50,265 nt of DNA from Actinomycetota bacterium (GTDB lineage: Bacteria > Actinomycetota > Acidimicrobiia > IMCC26256 > VFJJ01): positions 1 to 50,265 of the forward strand of contig VFJJ01000015.1 of NCBI GenBank assembly GCA_009886115.1, written 5' to 3'. Under the pieces are notes generated by a model. It had not been told where the DNA came from. It saw nothing but the letters and a program-made list of their open reading frames with translations, and did not search any database. Positions within the stretch are counted from its first letter, which is position 1. Each line of letters starts with the position of its first letter. Shown here one piece after another: positions 17,640 through 26,561 of this stretch. The translations under genes were made by a program, and so were the position numbers.

Positions 17640-18424
17640 TCGTCGACGCTCATGCCCATGTCTGGCCCGACAACCTCGCGGAGCGGGCGCTCGGCGGAGC
17701 GAACCTCGGGCTGGACCTCTTCGGCGACGGCACCGTCACCGACCTGCTCGCCGCGCAGGAGCGAGCCGGGATCGACCTCTCGGTCACGCTCGCCGTTGCC
17801 AACACGCCCGAGCAGGTGGCTGGGGCGAATCGCTTCGCGGGCTCCCTCGATCGTGACCGCTTCATCCCGTTCGGCAGCGTGCACGCCGGGCTCTCCGCCG
17901 AGGCCAACGTGTCGTCGCTGCGAGCCAACGGCCTTCGAGGCGCCAAGGTGCATCCCCTGTTCCAGAGCTACTCCCTCGACGATCCCGGCCTCTGGGACAC
18001 GTTCGACGCCATGCGGGGCGAGTTCGCCGTCATCTGCCATGTGGGGGAAGGCTCCCACGACGGCGCAGGCGCCAGGTGCACGCCGCTGATGTTGGCCGAG
18101 GTGGTCCGACGGTTCCCGGGCCTTGATCTCATCGCCTGCCATTTCGGGGGATATCGCCTCATCGAGGAGGCGGCCGAGATCGTGATCGGTCTTCCCGTGT
18201 ATGTCGACACCTCGTGGCCGCCGAGCTTCGCCGGCCTGGGTCGCGACCGCACGGTCGAGCTGATTCGCCGCCACGGTGCCGAGCGTGTCGTCTTCGCCAG
18301 CGACTGGCCGACCGCCGACCCGACAGCCGAGATCGCCGTCGTGCGCGACCTCGGCCTCGACGACGAAGACACCGCTGCGATACTCGGCGGCAACCTCGAG
18401 CGGCTCCTCGGGCTCGGGGTCTGA
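17636..18424 (+). CDS. Amidohydrolase-family TIM-barrel metal enzyme (ACMSD-like)
   Basis: 262 aa from GTG 17636, which overlaps the crotonase stop. Metal ligands HxH are at residues 6-8 (VDAHAHVW). Further likely ligands are His in GAKVHPLF, VICHVG and ACHFGG, and Asp in FASDWPTADP. The family (amidohydrolase 2, ACMS decarboxylase and relatives) hydrolyses or decarboxylates carboxylated rings. Here it could remove a carboxylate or open a lactone made in the pathway. Substrate unknown. Confidence 0.82.
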   Translation: MIVDAHAHVWPDNLAERALGGANLGLDLFGDGTVTDLLAAQERAGIDLSVTLAVANTPEQVAGANRFAGSLDRDRFIPFGSVHAGLSAEANVSSLRANGLRGAKVHPLFQSYSLDDPGLWDTFDAMRGEFAVICHVGEGSHDGAGARCTPLMLAEVVRRFPGLDLIACHFGGYRLIEEAAEIVIGLPVYVDTSWPPSFAGLGRDRTVELIRRHGAERVVFASDWPTADPTAEIAVVRDLGLDDEDTAAILGGNLERLLGLGV

Positions 18425-18430
18425 GCATCG

Positions 18431-19174
18431 ATGATCGAGCAGCGCGGCGATGAGCAGCCCAAGAAGGCGACCCTGGTCGCGCGCCAGATCGTCGATGCCA
18501 TCGTCGACGGCGGGCTCACCTGTGGAGATCGGCTTCCAGCCGAGGGCGAGATGGTCGAGCAGTACTCGGCCGGTCGGAGCACGGTGCGCGAAGCCCTACG
18601 GCTGCTCGAATCACAAGGGGTGGTGTCGATCCGCCCCGGCGTCGGTGGCGGGCCGGTCGTCTCCGAGCGCGACGCCAGCGGCATGGCGGCCAACATCGCG
18701 CTGCTCCTGCAGCTCTCGGGAGCCACCTTCAGAGCTGTCATCGACGCCCGGCTCGTGCTCGAGCCCCAGATCGCCGCCGAAGCCGCTCGGGCCGCCGACC
18801 GGAGTGTGGTCGCCGAGCTGCGAGCGTCACTCGAAGCCAGTCGGCGATACCGGTACGACCAACGTCGACTGGTCTCGGAAAGTGCCCGATTCCACGACCT
18901 CGTGGCCGCGAGCTCGAGCAACCCGTTGTTCGAGTACCTGCTGAAGGCGCTGCACCTCATCACCGAGCCCTTCGCTCAGGAGCTCGACTACACGGGCACG
19001 CGCCCCGATCGCCTCCTCCGGGCCCACGAGCGGATCGTCGTGGCGCTCGAGAGCCGAGACGCGGCCAAGGCCGAGGACGCCATGCGCAAGGATCTGCAGG
19101 ACTTCGTGCGCCACGTCAAGGTGACACGCCCGAATCTGTTCGACGAGCCGATCCGCTGGAACCAGGTGTCGTGA
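18431..19174 (+). CDS. GntR-family transcriptional regulator (FadR/FCD subfamily)
   Basis: 247 aa. The N-terminal winged helix-turn-helix spans about 15-75 (GDRLPAEGEM, GRSTVREALRLLESQGVV). The C-terminal all-helical FCD ligand domain (ARLVLEPQIAAEA, FHDLVAASS, HERIVVALESRD) has the Asp/His pattern that usually binds a metal and a carboxylate effector. It lies inside the catabolic operon, 6 bases after the amidohydrolase, and probably represses it until an acid or CoA intermediate accumulates (inference). Confidence 0.88.
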   Translation: MIEQRGDEQPKKATLVARQIVDAIVDGGLTCGDRLPAEGEMVEQYSAGRSTVREALRLLESQGVVSIRPGVGGGPVVSERDASGMAANIALLLQLSGATFRAVIDARLVLEPQIAAEAARAADRSVVAELRASLEASRRYRYDQRRLVSESARFHDLVAASSSNPLFEYLLKALHLITEPFAQELDYTGTRPDRLLRAHERIVVALESRDAAKAEDAMRKDLQDFVRHVKVTRPNLFDEPIRWNQVS

Positions 19175-19214
19175 TCCACGGGGCACGGGGTCCACGCTCA
19201 GGAGGAGGAAGATC

Positions 19215-20267
19215 ATGAGAGCAGCGGTGTATCACGGTCGAGAGGACGTGCGGATCGAGGACGTCGCTGAACCGAGCCCGGGTCCCGGCCAGGTCAAGCT
19301 CCGTGTGGGCTCCAACGGGATCTGCGGCACCGACCTCCACGAGTTCTACAACGGTCCGATGTTCATCGGATCGGACACGCCGCATCCCCTGACGGGCCGG
19401 ACGCTGCCACAGATCATCGGGCATGAGTTCGCCGGAACCGTGGTGGAGCTGGGTGAGGGCGTCTCCGACCTCACCGTGGGCGACCTCGTCACGGTCGAGC
19501 CCATCGAATGGTGCGGTGTCTGCCCGCAGTGCCTGTCGGGGAGCTACAACTTGTGCCCGGTGCTGGCGTTCCACGGCGTGCAGCGTGACGGCGGTGGCCT
19601 CTCGGAGTTCACCGTCGTCAATCGGCGCATGGCCCATCGGGTTCCCGATGGGGTCTCAGCCGAGCTGGCCGCGCTGTGCGAGCCCATGTGCGTGGCGTTC
19701 CACGGTGTGTTGCGCTCGGGCCTGCAACCCGGCCAGACCGGTGTCGTGTACGGAGCTGGGCCGATCGGCATCGGGGCGTTCCTCGGATTGCGCGCCGAAG
19801 GCGTGACCGATCTCATCGTCGTGGAACCGTCGGCCGTTCGTCGTGCGGCCGTCGAACGCCTCGGGGCGCCCATCGTGCTCGATCCCACAGTCGACGACGT
19901 CGCGGCAGCGATCCTCAGTCATACCAAGGGTCGCGGGGCCGATGGCTCGATCGACTGTGCCGGGGCCATCGGAAGCTTTCAGGCCGCCGTGGCTTCGACC
20001 GGTGTGCACGGGCGGATCGTCACGGTTGCGGTGTTCGCCGAGCCCGTACCGTTCTCGCCGAACGACATCCTGTTCCGTGAGACGGAGATCACAGCGTCGA
20101 TGTGCTACTGCAACGACTACCCGAAGGTATTGGCCCACATGGCCAACGGGGCCTATCCCCTCGACGGGTGGGTCCAGCACATCGCCCTCGACGACCTCGT
20201 CGAGCACGGCATCAAGGTGCTGCGAGACCAGCGGGCCATGAAGATCCTCGTCGACGTGAACCCCTGA
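19215..20267 (+). CDS. Zinc-dependent alcohol dehydrogenase (butanediol/sorbitol dehydrogenase type)
   Basis: 350 aa, with a strong GGAGGAGGAA ribosome site. Catalytic zinc ligands are Cys37 (GICGTDLHEF) and His70-Glu71 (GHEF), with Glu in LCEPM. Structural zinc Cys are 100, 103, 106 and 114. The NAD motif is VYGAGPIGIG. It belongs to the medium-chain dehydrogenases acting on secondary alcohols or diols. Last gene of the 12419-20267 operon. Confidence 0.9.
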   Translation: MRAAVYHGREDVRIEDVAEPSPGPGQVKLRVGSNGICGTDLHEFYNGPMFIGSDTPHPLTGRTLPQIIGHEFAGTVVELGEGVSDLTVGDLVTVEPIEWCGVCPQCLSGSYNLCPVLAFHGVQRDGGGLSEFTVVNRRMAHRVPDGVSAELAALCEPMCVAFHGVLRSGLQPGQTGVVYGAGPIGIGAFLGLRAEGVTDLIVVEPSAVRRAAVERLGAPIVLDPTVDDVAAAILSHTKGRGADGSIDCAGAIGSFQAAVASTGVHGRIVTVAVFAEPVPFSPNDILFRETEITASMCYCNDYPKVLAHMANGAYPLDGWVQHIALDDLVEHGIKVLRDQRAMKILVDVNP

Positions 20268-20276
20268 CATCAGGGC

Positions 20277-20355
20277 CGTCCGACAACCCACCCAGGTTGG
20301 GTAGCCGTGCCTCACGATCTTCTGTTCTTCGTCGCGTTGCGTGAGTCGTCGGACG
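20277..20355. terminator. Nested-hairpin region between convergent genes
   Basis: The 98-bp gap between the alcohol dehydrogenase (+) and cupin (-) genes has a closing 8-bp stem (20277-20284 with 20348-20355). It encloses a small hairpin (about 20286-20302, acccacc/ggttgggt) and a second stem (ctcacg 20311-20316 with cgtgag 20340-20345). Folded, it is a three-way junction, probably a bidirectional terminator. Confidence 0.45.
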
Positions 20356-20365
20356 TTGCCGGGCT

Positions 20366-20797
20366 TCAGCGGGCGTCGGCCTGGAAGGTGTCGCCGTCCT
20401 CCCATTGCACGTCGATGGGACCGGTGCTGATCAGGATGAACTCGCAGCCGTCGGGCCCCGACTCCTCGGGGCCGTAGGTGTGACCGGCCCGCACCCAGCG
20501 CACGTCGCCCGTCGCGTACCAACCGGTGCCGTCGTTGAACGTCATCGAGCCCTTCATGATCACGTAGATCGTGTCGGCAGCGTGGGCGTGCCGGTTGGCC
20601 AACGTGTCGGGCGGGAACTTGTTGGGCACGATCCAGGGACCGGATTCCCAGGTGTCGCCCATGAACTTGACCTTCACGATGTCGGTCATGTTGGTGAAGA
20701 ACTCGGGAAACTCCTCGGGGTCGACGAAGGTCGTCCATTCCCCGCCGTCGAGGCTGGCCTTGCCCCGCCACTCATTGCGCTCGGCGTACGACTCCAT
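20366..20797 (-). CDS. Cupin-domain protein
   Basis: 143 aa from ATG 20797, with GAGGAGA 8 bases upstream. A single cupin core is visible (RHAHAADTIYVIMKGSM around residues 65-82, then GDVRWVRAGHTYGPEESG), with His residues fit to bind a metal. It may be a small dioxygenase, isomerase or binding protein; the fold does not decide. Last gene of the six-gene operon beginning at 26393. A more distant cupin lies at 31993-32490. Confidence 0.75.
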   Translation of the reverse strand: MESYAERNEWRGKASLDGGEWTTFVDPEEFPEFFTNMTDIVKVKFMGDTWESGPWIVPNKFPPDTLANRHAHAADTIYVIMKGSMTFNDGTGWYATGDVRWVRAGHTYGPEESGPDGCEFILISTGPIDVQWEDGDTFQADAR

Positions 20798-20864
20798 GTG
20801 CTTGTCTCCTCGGACCGTCGCAGCGGTCATCAGGTGTGGTCGTGGTCGTCAGTGGTCCAGGTAG

Positions 20865-22565
20865 TCAGTGCGTCAGTGCGATCGGCGCGTCGCCGGGGCC
20901 TGAGCCGGGATCGGTTCGCGTGGTCTCGATCACCAAGCTACCCGCCTGCTCCATCGCTCGGAGGGCCCGTTTGTCGATCTTTCCGACGCTGGTCTTGGGG
21001 AGGGCATCGACGAACGTGAACCGTTCGGGCAACCACCAGCGGGCGACCTGATCGGCGAGGAACGTACGCAGCTCGTCGCCGTCGACGAGGTGGGCCGGTT
21101 CACGCACGATCACAGCGAGCGGCCGCTCCTGCCAACGCTCGTCGGCCACGGCGATCACGGCGGCCTCGACGACGGCCGGATGGGCCACGAGCCGGTTCTC
21201 GAGCTCGACCGACGAGATCCACTCGCCGCCCGACTTGATGACGTCCTTGGTGCGATCGGTGAGCTGTACGAACGCCCGGTCGTCGATCGTGCCCACGTCG
21301 CCCGTCCGCAACCAGCCGTCGGCCGTGAAGGACTCGGGGGAGGGATCGTCGTGGTAGGCGCCAGTGACCCATGGGCCCCGGAGCTGGAGCTCGCCGACCG
21401 ATGTGCCGTCCCAGACCACCGGCGCTCCGCTTTCGTCGACCAACCTGATCTCGACTCCGGGCACCGGACGGCCGCTGCGCGCCCGCCATTCCCCGTCGTC
21501 GTCGGGATCGGCGTCGCGGGGAGGCACCGAAACCGCGCACAGCGGCGAGGTCTCGGTCATGCCCCACCCCTGCACGAGCGGTACGCCCCAGACGCGGCGC
21601 ACGGCTTCGACCATCGAGCGGGGGACCGCCGAACCACCCGAGACGATCATCCGCAACGACGAGGCATCGACCGGTTCACGCTCGTGGCGCCGGAGCAGGT
21701 CGCTGATGATGGTTGGGACGGCCGCGGTGAACGTGATGCGCTGCTCGCACAGGAGCCGAGCGATGGCTGGGGCCTGGAGATGGGGACCCGGCATCACGAG
21801 GTCGGCGCCGCTCATCCACGCCGCATAGGGGAGCCCCCAGGCGTTGGCGTGGAACATGGGTGGCACCAGCAGGATCCGGTCAGCTTGGTTGATGGCGAAG
21901 GTGTCGACCGCCCGGGCGGCCAACGAGTGCACGAACGTCGACTTGTGGCTGTACACGACACCCTTGGGGTTACCCGTCGTCCCGCTCGTGTAACAGACCG
22001 CGGCCGCGGCGTCTTCGTCGACATCGGGCCAGGCGAACTCCGCGGGCGCGTCGTCGAGCAGGGTGTCGTACGCGTGGATCGAGTGGTGCGCAGCCGGTGC
22101 GCCTGGGCTGCTGCTCGCTCCGGGGTTGATCGTTCGACGCGCCCCGACGACGACGATGTGTTCGACGCCTGGGCACAGGGGTAGCACCGTGTCGAGCAGG
22201 GGAAGCAGCACCGCGTCGACCAACAGGACCCGGTCGTCGGCGTGGTTGACGATGTACGCAATCTGCTCGGGAAACAGTCGGATGTTCAGCGTGTGGAGGA
22301 CAGCACCCATGCTCGGGATCGCGAGATACGCCTCCATGTGCGCCGCGTGGTTCCAGCAGAAGGTGGCAACGCGATCGCCTCGACACACCCCGAGCCCGGC
22401 CAGCGCGCCCGCCAGCCGCTCCGCCCGGGCTGCGATGCGCGCGTACGTCGCGTCGATCACCCGCTCGCCGTCGAACTCGGCGACGATGCTGCGCCCGTGG
22501 ACCGCCCGGCCGTGGCGCATGATCAGGGCCACACCCATGGGCTGGTTCATCATCGTTGCCAGCAC
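20865..22565 (-). CDS. Long- or medium-chain fatty acyl-CoA ligase
   Basis: 566 aa. GTG 22565 gives MLATMMNQPM, the usual opening of this subfamily, and has GGGGGG just upstream. Adenylation motifs: YTSGTTGNPKGVVYSHKS, GWGMTE, TGDVG, KDVIKSGGEWISS and the A10 Lys in PKTSVGKIDK. It activates a fatty or aryl-alkyl acid to its CoA ester. It is the fifth gene of the minus-strand operon with two LLM oxygenases, an alpha/beta hydrolase and an SDR, whose product may be its acid substrate. Confidence 0.9.
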   Translation of the reverse strand: MLATMMNQPMGVALIMRHGRAVHGRSIVAEFDGERVIDATYARIAARAERLAGALAGLGVCRGDRVATFCWNHAAHMEAYLAIPSMGAVLHTLNIRLFPEQIAYIVNHADDRVLLVDAVLLPLLDTVLPLCPGVEHIVVVGARRTINPGASSSPGAPAAHHSIHAYDTLLDDAPAEFAWPDVDEDAAAAVCYTSGTTGNPKGVVYSHKSTFVHSLAARAVDTFAINQADRILLVPPMFHANAWGLPYAAWMSGADLVMPGPHLQAPAIARLLCEQRITFTAAVPTIISDLLRRHEREPVDASSLRMIVSGGSAVPRSMVEAVRRVWGVPLVQGWGMTETSPLCAVSVPPRDADPDDDGEWRARSGRPVPGVEIRLVDESGAPVVWDGTSVGELQLRGPWVTGAYHDDPSPESFTADGWLRTGDVGTIDDRAFVQLTDRTKDVIKSGGEWISSVELENRLVAHPAVVEAAVIAVADERWQERPLAVIVREPAHLVDGDELRTFLADQVARWWLPERFTFVDALPKTSVGKIDKRALRAMEQAGSLVIETTRTDPGSGPGDAPIALTH

Positions 22566-22607
22566 ACAGCCCCCCGGTTCTGCAACAGGCCCGTTCGCCT
22601 GAGGGCC

Positions 22608-23348
22608 TCAGGTCTTCGCCGACCAACCACCGTCCATGGGGATGACGAGGCCGGTCAAGAACGCGGCGTCCTCACTGTGGAGGTATGCCACCATCCCGGC
22701 CACCTCACCGGCCGTGCCCAGGCGGGGGATGATGTGGTTCACCGAGAAGTCGACGTCGACATCGCCCAGGATCGGGGTGTCGATGGTGCCCGGGGCGATG
22801 GCGTTGATCCGAACGGTCGGGTACTGCATCGCGGCCTGCTTGGTCAGCGAGATGACGCCGCCCTTGGCTGCTGAGTACGCGGTGAGGTCGAGCAGGCCGC
22901 GCACAGCGGCCATCGAGGAGATGTTGACGACCGAACCTCGTCCCCGTTCGAGCATGTGCGGGAGCACGGTCTTCATCCCGAGCCAGGTCCCGGTGAGATC
23001 GGTGTCGATCACCCAGTGCCAGTGCTCCTCGTCGAGTTCGATGACGTTGTCGGGCCCGAGCGTGTTGACGATGCCCGCGATGTTGCACAGGTAATCGACC
23101 TGGCCGTATGCCCCGAGCGCTTCATCGAGCGTCTTCTTCCACAGCGCCGACTTGGTGACGTCCATCTCGACGGCGATCGCGGTGCCACCGGCACCCTGGA
23201 TGGACTTGGTCGTCTGCTCGGCACCGGTCCCGTTGACGTCGGCGCAGACGACCCGTACGCCTTCCTCCGACAGTCGGATGGCCGTGGCCTGACCGATACC
23301 GGAAGCCGCACCGGTGACGATGGCCGCTCCTCCTGAGAGTCCCCTCAT
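22608..23348 (-). CDS. SDR oxidoreductase
   Basis: 246 aa from ATG 23348; longer in-frame starts add no recognisable SDR sequence. TGAASGIG binds NAD(P), CNIAG replaces the common NNAG, and the catalytic pair is in YSAAKGG. It ends with VIPMDGGWS. It probably oxidises an alcohol produced by the neighbouring monooxygenases. Operon member, 42 bases upstream of the CoA ligase. Confidence 0.86.
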   Translation of the reverse strand: MRGLSGGAAIVTGAASGIGQATAIRLSEEGVRVVCADVNGTGAEQTTKSIQGAGGTAIAVEMDVTKSALWKKTLDEALGAYGQVDYLCNIAGIVNTLGPDNVIELDEEHWHWVIDTDLTGTWLGMKTVLPHMLERGRGSVVNISSMAAVRGLLDLTAYSAAKGGVISLTKQAAMQYPTVRINAIAPGTIDTPILGDVDVDFSVNHIIPRLGTAGEVAGMVAYLHSEDAAFLTGLVIPMDGGWSAKT

Positions 23349-23415
23349 GGTGAACCCGACTTTCTGTCCGAATGCCCGGCCCCGGCTCGTGGGGGACCCA
23401 GGCATGGGCCGCGTG

Positions 23416-24507
23416 CTAGGCGAGGAGCGCTTGGGGGACGACGATCTCGTCCTTGGGGAAGTGGGGCATGACCTCGTTGGCGAAGATCTTCATCGACTCC
23501 TTGACCTTCCAGTCCTCGAGGCCGCCGATGCGCATCCAGCAGAAGATCTCCTGTTGGCCGATCGTGTCGCGCAGATCGGCGATCTTGGCCGTGGCCTCCT
23601 CGGGGGTACCGAGCATGATGATGCCGCCCTGCTTGAGGGCGCTCACGTCGACCCCGCCCATCTCCTCGAACGCCGCTGCGGTGTCTCGCATGTACTCGTA
23701 GCCCGCGGGAGCGTTGGGGCCCTTGGGAACGAGGTCCATGACCAGGTTGAAGTACCAGTCGAGCGCCTCCGACGGGCGGGCGAAGGCCTCTTCCTCGGTC
23801 TCGGCCAGGTGCATCTGCCAGTTCATCGGGAAGTTCAGGCTCTTGGGGTCGCGCCCGCCGGCGATGAGCTTGCGCTTGGCATCGACGACGAAGGCCTTCA
23901 GCGACTCGAGATCCATGAGTGTCGGGGTGACCATGATGTTCAGCCCGTACTTGTCGACCAGGTCGAACGTGGTGGGCGAGATGGCCGCGACGTAGATCGG
24001 CGGCCGGGGGCGCTGCACCGGGCGAGGGGTGATCGCCACGTCATCGAGCTGGTAGTGCTTGCCCTGGTAGCTGAACCGCTCGTTTTCCCAGAGACCGATG
24101 AGGATGTCGAGGCTCTCCTCGAAGATCTCACGGCTGATGCTCTGCTTGTCGGCGAGCATCAGGTTCTTGAACTCCATGGGCTGGTACCCCCGACCGACAC
24201 CCATGTCGAGCCGGCCGCCCGAGATCACGTCGACCATCGCGTAGTCCTCGGCGGTGCGGACCGGGTTCTGGAACGGGAGGATCGACACGGCCATACCGAT
24301 GCGCAGGCGTTCGGTGATCTTGGCCACGGCCGAGCAGGCGACCGCGCCGTTCGGGATGGAGCCGTAGGCGGAGCCGTGGTGCTCGGCCAGCCACACCGAG
24401 TCGAAGCCCAGCTCCTCGGCGTACTCGATCTGACCGAACATCTCCTTGTAGGCCCGCTGGTACTCACCATCAGGGCTCTCGAGAACGTAGAACATTCCGA
24501 ACTTCAT
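23416..24507 (-). CDS. LLM-class flavin-dependent monooxygenase (luciferase-like)
   Basis: 363 aa from ATG 24507, with AAAGGGG upstream. It has the luciferase-like barrel: EELGFDSVWLAEHHG near residues 30-45, RIGMAVSILPFQNPVR, SGGRLDMGVGRGYQP and TPEEATAKIADL near the C-terminus. These enzymes use reduced FMN (or F420) and O2 to oxidise carbonyl or C-S/C-N compounds. It is followed in the operon by an SDR and preceded by a second LLM enzyme, so a two-step oxidation or alternative substrates are possible. Confidence 0.85.
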   Translation of the reverse strand: MKFGMFYVLESPDGEYQRAYKEMFGQIEYAEELGFDSVWLAEHHGSAYGSIPNGAVACSAVAKITERLRIGMAVSILPFQNPVRTAEDYAMVDVISGGRLDMGVGRGYQPMEFKNLMLADKQSISREIFEESLDILIGLWENERFSYQGKHYQLDDVAITPRPVQRPRPPIYVAAISPTTFDLVDKYGLNIMVTPTLMDLESLKAFVVDAKRKLIAGGRDPKSLNFPMNWQMHLAETEEEAFARPSEALDWYFNLVMDLVPKGPNAPAGYEYMRDTAAAFEEMGGVDVSALKQGGIIMLGTPEEATAKIADLRDTIGQQEIFCWMRIGGLEDWKVKESMKIFANEVMPHFPKDEIVVPQALLA

Positions 24508-24566
24508 GGGGGGACCCCTTTGGTCGTTGCGCCGGTTGTGACGGTATGGCGTGGCCGAGAGCTCGC

Positions 24567-25574
24567 TCAGGCGAGGTTGGCGCGTACCTTGGGCAGCACG
24601 TCCTTGGCCAACAGCTCGATGCGACGGGCCCCGGCCGCGACGGGCTCGCCCGGGAACCGGGCCCAGAAATGCACGTCGACGATCTCCGGGCAGGCCTTGA
24701 GCATCGCGGTGAGCTCGGTGACAGCGGTGGCTGGATCCATCACCTGATACAAGCCGTGCTCGAGTGCTGCCGCGGCATCGGGGAACGGCGGAACCTGGTC
24801 GGGCGGACCGAACGCACCCCACTTGATGTACTCGTTGACCTCGTACAGGGCGTGCGGACCGACCTCGGCCGCGACCCGCTCGGGATCTTCGTCGACGATG
24901 CCCCAGTGGCCGGCGTAGATGGCCGGGGTGCTGCCGGCCTCGGCGCAGGCCTGGAGGTAGATGTCGTTGCCGATGCCGCCTGTGGCGAGGAAGCCGTCAG
25001 CGAGCCGCGCCGCCCGCTTGATGGCCGGCTCGGACATGCCGCCCATGAGGATGCGGGGCGGCGTCGCGGGAACGGGTGTGACCCGCAGGCCCGCAGGTAC
25101 CGAAAAGCGCTTGCCCTCGAATTCGATGGGCTCGCCACTCCAGGCCTGACGCAGGATCGCCACGGCCTCCTCCATGAGGCTGGGGCGGTGCGACAGTTTG
25201 CGATCGAAGGCCGTGAACTCATCAGCTCGGTAGCCGAGGCCGACTCCGAGATCGAACCGTCCGCCGGTGAGGATCGACACCGTGGCGACGTCACCGGCCA
25301 AACGGAGCGGATCGTGCAGCGGCAGGAGCATCAGGTTGGTGGCGATGCGCATCTGCTTGGTGCGCTGGCCGACCGCTCCGGCCAGGATCAGCGCTGAGGG
25401 CGTGTAGCCGTCGTCGCAGAAGAAGTGCTCGGTGAACCACACCGATCCGTAACCCAACCCCTCCGCCCACTCGATCTGGTCGATCGTCTCGCGATAGAGC
25501 TGTTCGTTCGGGACCTTCCACGGCTCCGGGTTGCGCATGTGGTACCAGAGCCCGAAACGGACGTCACGTGCCAT
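24567..25574 (-). CDS. LLM-class flavin-dependent oxidoreductase
   Basis: 335 aa. Luciferase-like fold with YGSVWFTEHFF (about 42-52), IATNLMLLPLHDPLR, TGGRFDLGVGLGYR and PRILMGGMSEPA. It differs clearly from the LLM protein encoded 60 bases downstream, so the pair is not a recent duplication. Cofactor (FMN or F420) cannot be read with certainty. It starts 16 bases after the alpha/beta hydrolase gene. Confidence 0.85.
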   Translation of the reverse strand: MARDVRFGLWYHMRNPEPWKVPNEQLYRETIDQIEWAEGLGYGSVWFTEHFFCDDGYTPSALILAGAVGQRTKQMRIATNLMLLPLHDPLRLAGDVATVSILTGGRFDLGVGLGYRADEFTAFDRKLSHRPSLMEEAVAILRQAWSGEPIEFEGKRFSVPAGLRVTPVPATPPRILMGGMSEPAIKRAARLADGFLATGGIGNDIYLQACAEAGSTPAIYAGHWGIVDEDPERVAAEVGPHALYEVNEYIKWGAFGPPDQVPPFPDAAAALEHGLYQVMDPATAVTELTAMLKACPEIVDVHFWARFPGEPVAAGARRIELLAKDVLPKVRANLA

Positions 25575-25589
25575 CGAACGCTCCCCGGA

Positions 25590-26393
25590 TCACAGGCTGT
25601 TGACGAAGGAGACGAGCTCGTCGCGATACCGCGGCCCATCCTCCAGGAACGGGGCGTGGCCACACCCGGGGAACTCGACCAAACGACCGTTTGGCGCGCT
25701 GCGAGCGGCGAGCCGTCCGATCTCGGGATCGACGATGACATCCTTGGCCCCCACCATCGACAGCACGGGAGCAGTGATGCCGGCAAGGATGGCCCGCTGG
25801 TCGAGGACGCCGAGCTCGGCGAGCGTGGCGTCGGCCTGAGGAGACGCCTGGAGGAAGATCCCGGTCATCCAGGCGATCATGGCGTCGGGCTGGGGCTCGG
25901 CGCACACCCCCTGCGACAACCCGTTGAGGAAGTTCACCCGGTCGGCACGGAGCGCCCCCACGGTTGCGCCGACAGCGTCAGCCGGTCCGCCGTGGGGGAA
26001 GTCGTCGGCCTGGGCGTAGCGCGGTGTGGCGCCGCAGGTGAGCACGATGGCGCCGAGGTCGGCGCCCAGGCGGCTGCCTGCCTCCACCACGACCGGCCCA
26101 CCGATCGACCATCCGTTGAGGACGGGGCTCTGCAACCCGAGGTGTCGTACCAGGGCAACGACATCACCGGCGATGGCGCCGATCGAGGTGTCGGAGAAGT
26201 CCTTGTCGGACGAGCCGCACGCTCGATGGTCGATCGACACGACGGTGTTGCCGTTCTCGAGGAGTCTCGGGAGCGTGGTGTCCCAGACCCGGCAGCTCAT
26301 CCCCCATCCGTGCACCAGCACGACCGGACGCTTGGCCCCTTCGTGGTGCTCGAAGTAGATGCGCCTGTCACCGTCGACCGCCAGGTATGCCAC
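25590..26393 (-). CDS. Alpha/beta hydrolase
   Basis: 267 aa. It has the oxyanion-side motif LVHGWGM (26-32), nucleophile Ser96 in GWSIGG, an acid in the KDVIVDP region and the catalytic His in GCGHAPF. The fold is that of small esterases, lactonases and C-C hydrolases of catabolic pathways. A lactone or ester formed by the Baeyer-Villiger-like LLM enzymes is a plausible substrate (inference). First gene of the minus-strand operon 26393 to 20366. The palindrome at 26421-26446 lies just upstream of its start. Confidence 0.86.
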   Translation of the reverse strand: MAYLAVDGDRRIYFEHHEGAKRPVVLVHGWGMSCRVWDTTLPRLLENGNTVVSIDHRACGSSDKDFSDTSIGAIAGDVVALVRHLGLQSPVLNGWSIGGPVVVEAGSRLGADLGAIVLTCGATPRYAQADDFPHGGPADAVGATVGALRADRVNFLNGLSQGVCAEPQPDAMIAWMTGIFLQASPQADATLAELGVLDQRAILAGITAPVLSMVGAKDVIVDPEIGRLAARSAPNGRLVEFPGCGHAPFLEDGPRYRDELVSFVNSL

Positions 26394-26420
26394 GGTTTCC
26401 CCCCATACGTCGTCGACTGG

Positions 26421-26446
26421 TTCAACCGATCGTTCGATCGCTTGAA
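26421..26446. promoter_or_regulatory. 26-bp palindrome, probable operator of divergent operons
   Basis: Arms ttcaa/ttgaa at the ends and cgatcg/cgatcg inside are symmetric around 26433.5, with only one mismatched position per arm. It sits in the 168-bp gap between the hydrolase operon (-) and the unknown-protein/CoA-ligase pair (+), 28 bases from the hydrolase start. No regulator gene is adjacent, so its protein is unknown. Confidence 0.55.
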
Positions 26447-26561
26447 TCCCTGCACACTATTCGGCGCTGCCGCCTCCGTCCAAGGGACACTTCGATGTTC
26501 CGGGGCCTAGTGTTCCGGCTCTCGGGCCAGGACTCGGGGGAGCGAGACGCGGGAGGCGACG

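Noticed and set aside
20277-20355. tRNA gene suggested by the multi-stem fold
   Set aside because: There is no seven-base anticodon arm, TTCGA-type T-loop or CCA-like acceptor pattern; stem lengths do not fit a tRNA.
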